DNA of 23,983 bases from the NCBI GenBank assembly GCA_902805805.1, contig CADCUE010000259.1:1-23983 (forward strand). Reading direction: 5' to 3'. The notes below the pieces were generated by a model. The model was not told the DNA's origin and searched no databases. It saw nothing but the letters and a program-made list of their open reading frames with translations. Below, in pieces: positions 6,946-13,644 of the stretch. How positions within the stretch are numbered: position 1 is the first letter of the stretch; each line of letters opens with the position of its first letter. A program made the position numbers and the translations under genes. The stretch comes from an uncultured Frankineae bacterium. Its GTDB lineage: Bacteria; Actinomycetota; Actinomycetes; Mycobacteriales; SCTD01.

Positions 6946-7461
6946 GTGCAGTTCGGCCGGTACTACGAGGAGTTCGAGGTCGGTGCGGTCTACAAGCACT
7001 GGCCGGGCAAGACCGTCACGGAGTACGACGACCACCTGTTCTGCCTGCTCACCATGAACCACCACCCGCTGCACCTCGACGCCAGCTACGCCGCGACGAC
7101 GCAGCAGGGCAGGAACGTCGTGGTCGGCAACTACGTCTACTCGCTGCTGCTCGGCATGTCGGTCGCCGACGTCTCCGGGCGCGCCATCGCCAACCTCGAG
7201 GTCGAGTCGCTCAAGCACGTCTTCCCGACCTTCCACGGGGACACGATCTACGGCCAGACCGAGGTGCTGGGCAAGACCGAGAGCACCAGCAAGGACGACC
7301 GCGGGGTCGTGCACGTCGAGACCAAGGGCTGCAACCAGGACGGCGTGCTGGTCTGCGTCTTCCGGCGCAAGGTCATGGTTCCCAAGCGCCGGTACGCGGA
7401 GCGGACCGGCGGCGAGTTCCCCGGGCGGCCCGAGCTGCAGGAGCCCCCGACCCGCTCGTAG
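6946..7461 (+). CDS. MaoC-like (R)-hydratase family protein
   Basis: A 171-residue single hot-dog-fold protein of the MaoC dehydratase family, whose members hydrate or dehydrate enoyl-CoA or methylmalyl/mesaconyl-CoA type thioesters. The hydratase region is YDDHLFCLLTMNHHPLHLD (27-45), containing acidic and histidine residues at the positions of the family's catalytic dyad and the usual small helix. VVGNYVYSLLLGMSV follows, then FPTFHGDTIYGQTEV, the substrate-pocket strand typical of this subgroup. GTG start with GGAGGAG about six bases upstream. In other actinobacteria such proteins often travel with acyl-CoA dehydrogenases or CoA lyases; here the dehydrogenase is 5 kb away. The exact substrate is not determinable. 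Confidence 0.92.
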   Translation: MQFGRYYEEFEVGAVYKHWPGKTVTEYDDHLFCLLTMNHHPLHLDASYAATTQQGRNVVVGNYVYSLLLGMSVADVSGRAIANLEVESLKHVFPTFHGDTIYGQTEVLGKTESTSKDDRGVVHVETKGCNQDGVLVCVFRRKVMVPKRRYAERTGGEFPGRPELQEPPTRS

Positions 7462-7514
7462 CCCTCACCCGGACGGCCCGGTTGTGCCGCCCGCCGGACG
7501 GGCACCTCGACAGC

Positions 7515-7712
7515 ATGACCCTCGCGCTGATCACCGTGGCTGTTCTCGTCGCCGTCGCGCTGCTGGCCGCCGGCGGTGCGCTCGACCGGACCCGTCGGGT
7601 CCGCCGGGAGCGGGTCGTCGAGCCCGCTCCACGCCGGCGGGTGGTGGTGGAGGAGCAGGTCGTCGAGCGTCCGGTCGAGCGGGTGGTGGAGCGCCCCGTC
7701 GACGGGCTCTGA
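7515..7712 (+). CDS. Small single-pass membrane protein with Val/Glu/Arg/Pro tail
   Basis: This 65-residue protein begins at an ATG. Residues 2-22 form one hydrophobic segment rich in Val, Ala and Leu, followed by a charged tail. The tail contains RTRRVRRERVVEP, then RRRVVVEEQ and the near-repeats VVERPVER and VVERPVDG at the end. The positive charge right after the membrane segment suggests the tail is cytoplasmic. I do not recognise a family. There is no clear ribosome-binding site. Support comes from the sharp hydrophobic/charged layout, codon bias, and the hairpin 28 bases after the stop. The 53-bp gap after the MaoC gene holds a direct repeat of CCGGACGG (about 7469 and 7494). Confidence 0.6.
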   Translation: MTLALITVAVLVAVALLAAGGALDRTRRVRRERVVEPAPRRRVVVEEQVVERPVERVVERPVDGL

Positions 7713-7739
7713 GCCCGCCTGCCGACCCCGGCGCTTGAC

Positions 7740-7757
7740 GCTGCCCGGTCGGGCAGC
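7740..7757. terminator. Inverted repeat GCTGCCC-GGTC-GGGCAGC
   Basis: A perfect 7-bp inverted repeat with a four-base centre lies between the 65-residue membrane protein and the DUF6758 gene, ending five bases before the GTG at 7763. It may terminate the upstream gene. Being so close to the next start, it could also act as an operator or translational hairpin. A TTGACG sits immediately before it (7735-7740). Confidence 0.4.
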
Positions 7758-7762
7758 GGACC

Positions 7763-8392
7763 GTGGCGCCCGTGACACCTGCGACCTGCCCGCGCTGCGG
7801 TGGGCCCGTACGCCCCCCGGGCCTGATGTCGAGCACCTGGGACTGCGAGCTGCACGGGTCCGTGGCCCCTCTGCACACCTATCCCCGGCTGAGCGCCGAG
7901 CTGCTCGGGCAGACGGCCGGGCGTGCGCGCGTCCCGCTGTGGTGCCCGCTGCCCCTGCTGCCCGGGTGGACGGTCACGGGGCTCGGCCTGGCGGGCGACG
8001 ACCGCACCGGCGGGGTGGCCACCGCCCTCGCCCTGTCCGGGCCCTCGCCTCTCGGCGGCCCGGCCGACCTGGTCCTGGTGGCCGAGGAGCCGGGGACCGG
8101 CCTGGGCGCACGGTGCGCCGGGACCGACTCGCTCGACCCGGGGGAGGTCGCCGACGGCGCACCCGACGGCAAGCTCGAGGCCGCCGGCCACGACACCCCC
8201 CTGTGGCGCACGGCGAGCGCCGACGACCGGGTCGCCTTCGCCGGGGAGGCCGCCGGTGTGTGGCTCTGGGCCGTGCTCTGGCCGCCCGCCGCGGAGCTGG
8301 TCCTTCTCGAGCACGTCGTGCTGCACGACCTGCGCGCCGGGGCCCACGGCGGCCTCGACCTGCCCATCGGCGCCCCGACGTCCCGCCTCTGA
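7763..8392 (+). CDS. DUF6758 family protein with N-terminal zinc ribbon
   Basis: A 209-residue protein matching actinobacterial DUF6758 proteins. The N-terminus carries a probable zinc site, Cys9-x2-Cys12 (CPRCGG) and Cys28-x2-His31 (CELH). Family landmarks follow: VPLWCPLPLLPGWTVTG (about 57-73), GDDRTGGVATALALSGPSPLGG, LVLVAEEPGTGLGARCAG, and VWLWAVLWP near the C-terminus. Function is unknown. The start is the GTG at 7763; a second GTG three codons later is equally possible. The next gene is a PHP phosphoesterase 54 bp downstream, followed by marC. I recall this DUF6758-PHP-MarC order from streptomycetes, suggesting a conserved neighbourhood, but that comes from memory, not from this sequence. 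Confidence 0.82.
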   Translation: MAPVTPATCPRCGGPVRPPGLMSSTWDCELHGSVAPLHTYPRLSAELLGQTAGRARVPLWCPLPLLPGWTVTGLGLAGDDRTGGVATALALSGPSPLGGPADLVLVAEEPGTGLGARCAGTDSLDPGEVADGAPDGKLEAAGHDTPLWRTASADDRVAFAGEAAGVWLWAVLWPPAAELVLLEHVVLHDLRAGAHGGLDLPIGAPTSRL

Positions 8393-8409
8393 GCGCCGCC
8401 CGCGGTCAC

Positions 8410-8415
8410 TAGCCT
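8410..8415 (+). promoter_or_regulatory. -10 element (TAGCCT) for the PHP-marC pair
   Basis: TAGCCT matches TANNNT and would give a short leader of roughly 25 bases containing AGGAG (8435-8439) ahead of the GTG at 8447. No strong -35 is evident. Confidence 0.35.
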
Positions 8416-8446
8416 GGGAGCCCCGACTCTCCTCAGGAGCACCGCC

Positions 8447-9298
8447 GTGCCCGCCCGCCGGATCGACCTGCACACCCACTCGACCGCCTCGGACGGCACG
8501 ACGCCTCCGGAGGTCCTCGTGCGCGAGGCCCGGGCGGCCGGTCTCGACGTCATCGCCCTGACCGACCACGACACCACCGGCGGCTGGGAGCGGGCGGCGG
8601 CGGCGCTGCCCGACGGCCTGAGCCTGGTGCGCGGCGCGGAGATCTCGTGCATCGCGGACGGCATCAGCCTGCACCTGCTGGCCTACCTGTTCGACCCGGC
8701 GGAGCCGGTGTTCGCCGCGTCCCGACTGGAGCTGCGCGACTCGCGGACCTCGCGCGCCGAGCGGATGGCCCGCCTGCTCGAGGGCGACGGCACCGGCGTC
8801 ACCTGGGCGCGGGTGCAGCAGATCGCCGGCGGAACGGTGGGTCGACCGCACGTGGCGCAGGCGCTCATCGAGCAGGGCCATGTCACGACGGTGTCCGAGG
8901 CGTTCGCGCCGGAGTGGATCGGGACGAACGGCCGCTACTGGGTCGACAAGACCGAGGTCGACGTCCTCGACGCCGTCCGCATGGTCGCTGCGGCCGGCGG
9001 CGTCAGCGTCTTCGCGCACCCCCGCGCGTCCAAGCGCGGCCGTACGGTCTCCGACCAGGTCATCGTGGACATGGCCGAGGCCGGGCTGGGCGGTCTGGAG
9101 GTCGACCACGTGGACCACGACCCGGCGGTGCGGCAGGAGCTGCGCGGTCTCGCGGCCGAGCTGGGCCTGCTCACGACCGGCAGCAGCGACTTCCACGGCA
9201 CGGCCAAGACGGTGCAGCTCGGCGCGCACACCACCGACGAGCAGACCTACGAGCGGCTCGTCGCCGCCGCGACCGGTGTGCCGGTCCTGCGCGCGTGA
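8447..9298 (+). CDS. PHP domain phosphoesterase (RNase AM / nucleoside bisphosphatase-like)
   Basis: A 283-residue single-domain PHP protein. The metal-binding residues of the family are present: HTHS (His9, His11), Asp16, DH at 40-41 in ALTDHDTT, Glu65 in GAEIS, His76, FAHPR in the middle, and SSDFHG near the C-terminus. Close relatives of this length hydrolyse 3',5'-nucleoside bisphosphates or trim RNA 5' ends in the cytoplasm (YciV/RNase AM type). Exact substrate specificity is inferred. GTG start with AGGAG at 8435-8439 and a seven-base spacer. The stop overlaps the marC start as GTGA (9295-9298), so the two are translationally coupled. Confidence 0.94.
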   Translation: MPARRIDLHTHSTASDGTTPPEVLVREARAAGLDVIALTDHDTTGGWERAAAALPDGLSLVRGAEISCIADGISLHLLAYLFDPAEPVFAASRLELRDSRTSRAERMARLLEGDGTGVTWARVQQIAGGTVGRPHVAQALIEQGHVTTVSEAFAPEWIGTNGRYWVDKTEVDVLDAVRMVAAAGGVSVFAHPRASKRGRTVSDQVIVDMAEAGLGGLEVDHVDHDPAVRQELRGLAAELGLLTTGSSDFHGTAKTVQLGAHTTDEQTYERLVAAATGVPVLRA

Positions 9299-9909
9299 GC
9301 GCGTGGTTCGACGCGACGCTGTTCGGAGCCGTCTTCGTCACCCTGTTCGTGATCATGGATCCGCTGGGCAGCATCCCGCTGTTCCTCGGGCTGACGGGCG
9401 GGCGGACCAACCGCACCCGCGCCCGGCTGGCCGGGCAGGCGGTCCTGGTCTCGCTGCTCGTCATCAGCCTGTTCGCGGTGGTCGGCCAGCAGATCCTCGG
9501 CTTCCTCGGCATCGGCATCCCGGCCCTGCAGGGCGCCGGTGGGCTGCTGCTGCTGATCGTCGCGCTCGAGCTGCTGACCGATCGCCAGGACGACCCGTCC
9601 GAGGTGCCGGACGTCAACGTCGCCCTCGTCCCGCTCGGCACGCCGCTGCTCGCGGGTCCCGGCGCCATCGTCGCCACCATCGTGTTCGTGGAGCAGGCGG
9701 AGGGGGTCGCCGACGTCACCGCCATCGCGGCGGGCATCGTGGCCATCCACCTGGCCGTCTACCTCGCACTGCGCTTCAGCGTCGGCATCACCCGCCTGAT
9801 CCGGGAGAGCGGCATCGTGCTGCTCACCCGCATCGCGGGGCTGCTCCTGTCCGCCATCGCGGTGCAGCTGCTCGCCGACTCCGTCCGCGGCTTCCTCGCA
9901 GAGGGGTGA
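9295..9909 (+). CDS. MarC family integral membrane protein
   Basis: A 204-residue polytopic membrane protein of the MarC/UPF0056 family, with about six hydrophobic segments. The family signature FVIMDPLGSIPLFLGLT lies near the N-terminus, and ALVPLGTPLLAGPGAI in the middle is the matching second-half motif. Despite the name, MarC is not shown to confer multidrug resistance, and its transport substrate is unknown. The GTG overlaps the PHP gene's TGA by four bases (GTGA), giving coupled translation. The next gene starts 59 bp later behind its own promoter-like element. Confidence 0.94.
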   Translation: MSAWFDATLFGAVFVTLFVIMDPLGSIPLFLGLTGGRTNRTRARLAGQAVLVSLLVISLFAVVGQQILGFLGIGIPALQGAGGLLLLIVALELLTDRQDDPSEVPDVNVALVPLGTPLLAGPGAIVATIVFVEQAEGVADVTAIAAGIVAIHLAVYLALRFSVGITRLIRESGIVLLTRIAGLLLSAIAVQLLADSVRGFLAEG

Positions 9910-9956
9910 ACCCGGCAGCGAGCAGCCGGCCGGCGCGTGCTGGGTCCGGCGGCGGG

Positions 9957-9962
9957 GACACT
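9957..9962 (+). promoter_or_regulatory. -10-like GACACT, probable leaderless start
   Basis: GACACT ends six bases before the ATG at 9969, the spacing seen at the SUFU gene, and there is no convincing Shine-Dalgarno. It would drive the three-gene glycine-rich/MFS operon. Confidence 0.35.
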
Positions 9963-9968
9963 GGACGC

Positions 9969-11294
9969 ATGAGCTCCGCCTCCCCTCTCGCGGGCCCGCG
10001 CCCGACCGTCCTGGCCGGTCTCACGGCCGTGGGGGTGCTCGTCCTGACGCTGCTCGGGGCGTCGTCGGCCGCGGCCTCGACGGTGACCTCCGTCGAGAGC
10101 CTCGTCGCCCAGCTGCAGGCCGAGCAGGTCGTCCTCGCCGACGACGCGCGGGTGCCGCTCGACGTCGACGCCGCCCGGGACGCCGTGCGCTCGTCGGAGG
10201 TGCAGATCTACGTGGCCGGCGTGTCCGCCGCCACCGCGGAGCGGGCCGGCGGGGACGCCGCGCTGACCACGTCGCTGGGTCGGGGGATCGGCGACTCGAG
10301 CGCGGTGGTGCTGCTGATCACCGACGCGCCGTCGGTCTACGCCGACAACGGCACCGACGTCGGTGACCGCGGGGTCAACGCCGGGCAGGCGCTGCGCGAC
10401 ACACCACGGGGACAGTTCGACGAGGCGGGCGTGACGGACCTCGTCCGGGACTTCGCCGCGGCGGTGGACGCGCAGGCCGTCGGCGGCGGGAGCTCCACGG
10501 CGGGCGGCCTCGGACTGCTCCCGCTGCTCGCCGTCGGAGCGGCCGGGGTCGGCGGCTACGTGCTGCTGAGCTCGCGCCGCGCGGGCAAGCGCCGGGCGCA
10601 GCAGCTCGAGGACCTGCGGGCCGACGTCGAGTCGCTGTACGGCCGGCTGGGCAGCGACGTGCAGCTGCTGGCCCCCGGTGACGACCCGGTCGCGCGGCAG
10701 GCGCTGGCCGACGCGAGCGAGCGCTACACCGCCACCGGTGCGCTGCTGGCCAAGGCCGACACCCCGGGCGAGTTCGCCGCCGCGCGCCGCACCGCGGTCG
10801 AGGGCATCGCCGCCGCCCGGGTGGTGCGCGAGCGGCTCGGCCTCGACCCGGGTCCCGACGTGCCCCTGCCGGAGGGCGCGGGTCCGCAGCTGACCGAGCC
10901 GTCCCGCGTGCAGATCGGCGAGCAGGAGTACGAGGGCTCGCCGAGCTACCAGCCGGGCCGTCCGCACTACTACGAGGGCGGCTACTACGGCGGGCAGCCG
11001 GTCCCGGGCGGCTGGTACGCCACGCCGTTCTGGCAGACGCTGCTCATGGGCAGCGTGCTGTCCGGCGGCCTGGGCGGGCACGGCCCCGGCACCGGCTACG
11101 GCTCGTACGGCCGTCGTCGCGGCGGCGGGGTGTTCATGGGCGGCGGCGGTCTGGGCGGCGGCGGTCTGGGCGGACTCGGCGGCGGCCGCGGCGGACGTCG
11201 GCGCGGCGGCGGCGGCTTCGGCGGCTTCGGTGGCGGGGGCAGCTGGGGCGGCGGCGGGCGACGCGGCGGCAGGGGCGGCGGAGGCAGCTGGTGA
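9969..11294 (+). CDS. Membrane protein with extracellular TPM/DUF6676-like domain and Arg/Gly-rich tail
   Basis: A 441-residue protein. Residues 13-37 form a signal peptide. An exported domain spans about 38-175, with a VVLLITDAPSVYADNGTDVGDRG stretch (113-135). A membrane segment is at about 181-201, followed by SSRRAGKRR, which predicts that the rest is cytoplasmic. Residues 212-355 are shared with the next gene's product, including DPVARQALADASER (239-252) and PGRPHYYEGGYYGG...PGGWYATPFW (329-355). The tail (about 376-441) is almost all Gly with ten Arg and no acidic residue, and ends GGGGSW. The layout (signal, exported domain, one membrane helix, Gly-rich tail ending in SW) resembles TPM-domain proteins of the YgcG type, and the exported domain may be a divergent TPM or DUF6676 domain. 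Function unknown. First gene of a coupled operon with the paralogue and an MFS transporter. Confidence 0.82.
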   Translation: MSSASPLAGPRPTVLAGLTAVGVLVLTLLGASSAAASTVTSVESLVAQLQAEQVVLADDARVPLDVDAARDAVRSSEVQIYVAGVSAATAERAGGDAALTTSLGRGIGDSSAVVLLITDAPSVYADNGTDVGDRGVNAGQALRDTPRGQFDEAGVTDLVRDFAAAVDAQAVGGGSSTAGGLGLLPLLAVGAAGVGGYVLLSSRRAGKRRAQQLEDLRADVESLYGRLGSDVQLLAPGDDPVARQALADASERYTATGALLAKADTPGEFAAARRTAVEGIAAARVVRERLGLDPGPDVPLPEGAGPQLTEPSRVQIGEQEYEGSPSYQPGRPHYYEGGYYGGQPVPGGWYATPFWQTLLMGSVLSGGLGGHGPGTGYGSYGRRRGGGVFMGGGGLGGGGLGGLGGGRGGRRRGGGGFGGFGGGGSWGGGGRRGGRGGGGSW

Positions 11295-12232
11295 ACGAGG
11301 GCGGCTTCCCTCTGCTGGTGACGTTGCTGGTCGCCGTCGGCGGTCTGCTGATCGCCCTGGTGATCGTCGGGGTGCTCGCCATGACGGTGGTCGCGGTCGT
11401 GAGGGGTCGCCGCTCGGCGCTCCCCGGCAGCGCCCCGCTCCCCGGGCAGTCCCCGTGGCCGGCGAGCGGTCCCGCCGGCGGCTGGCAGGTGCCCGAGGAG
11501 CCGGTCCTGCCGCCCGTGTCGCCGGCGGACGTGGTGTCGCTGCGGGACCGCCTCGGTCACGACGTGCGCACGCTGGACCCGGGCGCCGACCCGGTGGCGC
11601 GCCAGGCGATGGCCGACGCGTCCGAGCGCCTGAGCACCTGCACGACGCTGCTCGAGCGCGCCGACTCCGACGCCCAGCTCCGCACGGCCTGGCTCGCGGC
11701 GGTCGAGGGGCTGACCGCCTCACGGCTGGTCCGCAGCCGCCTCGGGCTCGAGCCCGGCCCCGCGATCCCGTTGCCCCCCACCGGACCCCGCCTGCAGGCT
11801 CCCACCCGGGTCGCCGTCGCCGGGCGCTCCCACGTCGGCGGTCCGGACTACGAGCCCGGCCGGCCGCACTGGTTCCCCGGCGGTTCCTACGACGGGCACC
11901 ACCTGCCGGGCGGCTGGTACGACGCGCCGTTCTGGCCGGCCGCGGTGGTCCTCGGCGGGCTCGGCGGCTTCGTCCTCGGGGCTCCGGCCGCGGACGCGAT
12001 GTTCGGCGACGGGTTCGACGGCGGCGCGTACGACCACGGCCCCGACGTCGTCCTCGGGGCCGGCGGCTTCGGCGGCCATGGCGGCGGAGGCGGCTGGGAG
12101 CACGGCGGCGACGGCTGGGGCAGCGGAGACGGCGGCGCCTGGGACACCGGTGGGGACTTCGGCGGGGCCGGGGACTCTGGTGGCGCCGGGGACTCTGGTG
12201 GCGGGGGAGACAGCGGCGGCGGGAGCTGGTGA
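11291..12232 (+). CDS. Paralogue of the preceding protein, with acidic Gly-rich tail
   Basis: A 313-residue protein with one N-terminal membrane segment (about 8-37), then RGRR, predicting a cytoplasmic body. A proline-rich linker (about 44-78) leads to a domain at about 82-215 clearly homologous to the preceding protein: DPVARQAMADASER (100-113), RLGLEPGPAIPLP, and PGRPHWFPGGSYDG...PGGWYDAPFW (189-215). It lacks the exported domain. The tail (about 239-313) is Gly-rich with eleven Asp, one Glu and no Lys or Arg, ending GGGSW. GTG start with GGAGG (11280-11284); the start overlaps the upstream stop as GTGA, and its own stop overlaps the MFS gene the same way. A tandem duplication followed by tail divergence is the simplest history. 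No known function. Confidence 0.82.
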   Translation: MNEGGFPLLVTLLVAVGGLLIALVIVGVLAMTVVAVVRGRRSALPGSAPLPGQSPWPASGPAGGWQVPEEPVLPPVSPADVVSLRDRLGHDVRTLDPGADPVARQAMADASERLSTCTTLLERADSDAQLRTAWLAAVEGLTASRLVRSRLGLEPGPAIPLPPTGPRLQAPTRVAVAGRSHVGGPDYEPGRPHWFPGGSYDGHHLPGGWYDAPFWPAAVVLGGLGGFVLGAPAADAMFGDGFDGGAYDHGPDVVLGAGGFGGHGGGGGWEHGGDGWGSGDGGAWDTGGDFGGAGDSGGAGDSGGGGDSGGGSW

Positions 12233-13512
12233 GGCCGGAGTCCGACCTCGCTCCCCGGGACCCCGGCGTGAGCCGCGTCTTCCGCGGCTGGTCGGTCGTC
12301 GCCGGCGTCTTCGCCATGCTGACCGTGACCGCCGGACTCGGCTTCTACGGGCTGCCGGTCTACCTGCGCGCTCTGACGGTCGAGCAGGGCTTCTCGGTGA
12401 GCGCCGTGTCGGGCGCCACCGCGGTGTTCTTCCTCGTCGGCGGGCTCACCGGCCTGCCGGTCGCCGCCTGGATGGCGCGGCACGACCCACGCCCGCTGAT
12501 CGCCGCCGGAGCCGTCGCCTGCGGTCTGGCCCTCGTGCTGCTCGGTCGCGTGACGCAGGTGTGGCAGGTCTACGCCGCCTACGTCCTGTTCGGCGCCGGC
12601 TTCTCGGCCTCCTCGCTCGTGCCGGGCACCACCCTGGTGACGCGCTGGTTCGTCCGCCGCCGGTCCGTCGCGCTGTCGGTCGCGTCCACGGGACTGTCCC
12701 TCGGCGGCGTCGCCATCACGCCGGCCGTCGCCGGGCTCGTCGAGCGCGAGGGCCTGTCCGCCGTCGCGCCGTGGCTCGCCGTCGGTCTCGTGCTCGGCGT
12801 CGTCCCGATCACCGCCTGGCTCCTGCGCCCGTCACCCGAGCTGCTCGGGCTGCAGCCGGACGGCGACCCGGCGCCGCCTGCCGGTGCACCCGCGGCCTTC
12901 CTCGGCGTGCCGGCCGCGACCGCGCTCAGGACCCGCTACTACGCCTGCGTCACCGCGGCCCACCTGCTCGCCATGCTGGCCCAGGTCGGCGGCATCGCGC
13001 ACCTGTACAACCTGGTGGCCGAGCGGCGCGACCCCGTGCTCGCCGCGACCGCGCTGTCCCTGCTGGCGGTGACGTCCCTGGTCGGCCGGCTGCTGGGCGG
13101 TCTGGTCGCCGGCCGCACGTCCTTGCGGGGCATGGCCGTGGTCCTCATGGTCGTCCAGGCGGCGGCGCTCGCCGTCCTCGCGGGGCTCAGCTCGAGCGGC
13201 GCTCTGCTCCTGACGACCGTCGTCTTCGGGATCACTGTCGGCAACCTGCTCATGCTGCACCCGCTGCTGCTGGCCGAGCGCTTCGGCGTGCTCGACTACG
13301 GCCGCATCTACTCGCGCAGCCAGCTCGTGGCCACGCTCGGCGTCGCCGGCGGCCCGCTGTTCGTCGGCGCCCTGTACGACGCGGTCGGCGGCTACGGCAT
13401 CGCGTTCGTGATCACCGGCGCCGCCAGCGCGCTCGGCGCCGTCGTCCTGTCCTTGAGCGGGACGACCGTCGCCCCCGGCCGCACCGAGCGGGTGCCTGCT
13501 CCGGCTGCCTGA
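12229..13512 (+). CDS. MFS transporter (oxalate/formate antiporter-like)
   Basis: A 427-residue major facilitator protein with about twelve hydrophobic segments. The opening FRGWSVVAGVFAMLTVTAGLGFYGLPVYL is typical of the monocarboxylate/oxalate-formate antiporter branch. VTRWFVRRRSVALSVASTGLSLGG after the fourth helix is the usual loop motif of that branch. A short cytoplasmic linker (about residues 200-225) separates the two six-helix bundles. I chose the GTG at 12229 because it overlaps the upstream stop as GTGA and is preceded by GGGAG; a second GTG at 12268 would remove 13 residues. It is the last gene of the glycine-rich operon and is followed by two strong hairpins. The substrate cannot be read. 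Confidence 0.92.
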   Translation: MRPESDLAPRDPGVSRVFRGWSVVAGVFAMLTVTAGLGFYGLPVYLRALTVEQGFSVSAVSGATAVFFLVGGLTGLPVAAWMARHDPRPLIAAGAVACGLALVLLGRVTQVWQVYAAYVLFGAGFSASSLVPGTTLVTRWFVRRRSVALSVASTGLSLGGVAITPAVAGLVEREGLSAVAPWLAVGLVLGVVPITAWLLRPSPELLGLQPDGDPAPPAGAPAAFLGVPAATALRTRYYACVTAAHLLAMLAQVGGIAHLYNLVAERRDPVLAATALSLLAVTSLVGRLLGGLVAGRTSLRGMAVVLMVVQAAALAVLAGLSSSGALLLTTVVFGITVGNLLMLHPLLLAERFGVLDYGRIYSRSQLVATLGVAGGPLFVGALYDAVGGYGIAFVITGAASALGAVVLSLSGTTVAPGRTERVPAPAA

Positions 13513-13542
13513 CCGCGACGGCCAGGGCCAGGCGGGCCCGTG

Positions 13543-13578
13543 TACCGAACTGCTCTCGCAGGCGAGAGCAGTCCGGTA
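13543..13578. terminator. Strong bidirectional hairpin terminator
   Basis: A 10-bp perfect stem (ACTGCTCTCG with CGAGAGCAGT, loop CAGG at 13559-13562) is extended by TACCG/CGGTA after a single A-C mismatch. It starts 30 bp after the MFS stop, between convergent genes, so it can serve both strands. Confidence 0.75.
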
Positions 13579-13586
13579 GGGCGCGT

Positions 13587-13623
13587 GGAGCGGTGCCGGG
13601 GCCGTCCGGGCCCCGTCCGCTCC
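13587..13623. terminator. Second hairpin in the convergent region
   Basis: GGAGCGG (13587-13593) pairs with CCGCTCC (13617-13623), and inside it GGGGCC pairs with GGCCCC around a five-base loop. It lies 21 bp past the stop of the minus-strand ABC permease and probably ends that operon, backing up the neighbouring hairpin. Confidence 0.6.
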
Positions 13624-13644
13624 GTCGGGCGAGCGGCCCCGTCC

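Noticed and set aside
7735..7763. TTGACG as the -35 of a promoter for DUF6758
   Set aside because: At 17-bp spacing the -10 position reads GGACCG, which does not fit, and the spacer is entirely the inverted repeat.
9759..12317. Long minus-strand frame opposite the glycine-rich genes
   Set aside because: Composition is Arg/Pro/Ala low complexity, there is no start signal, and the plus strand has homologous paralogues and coupled starts.
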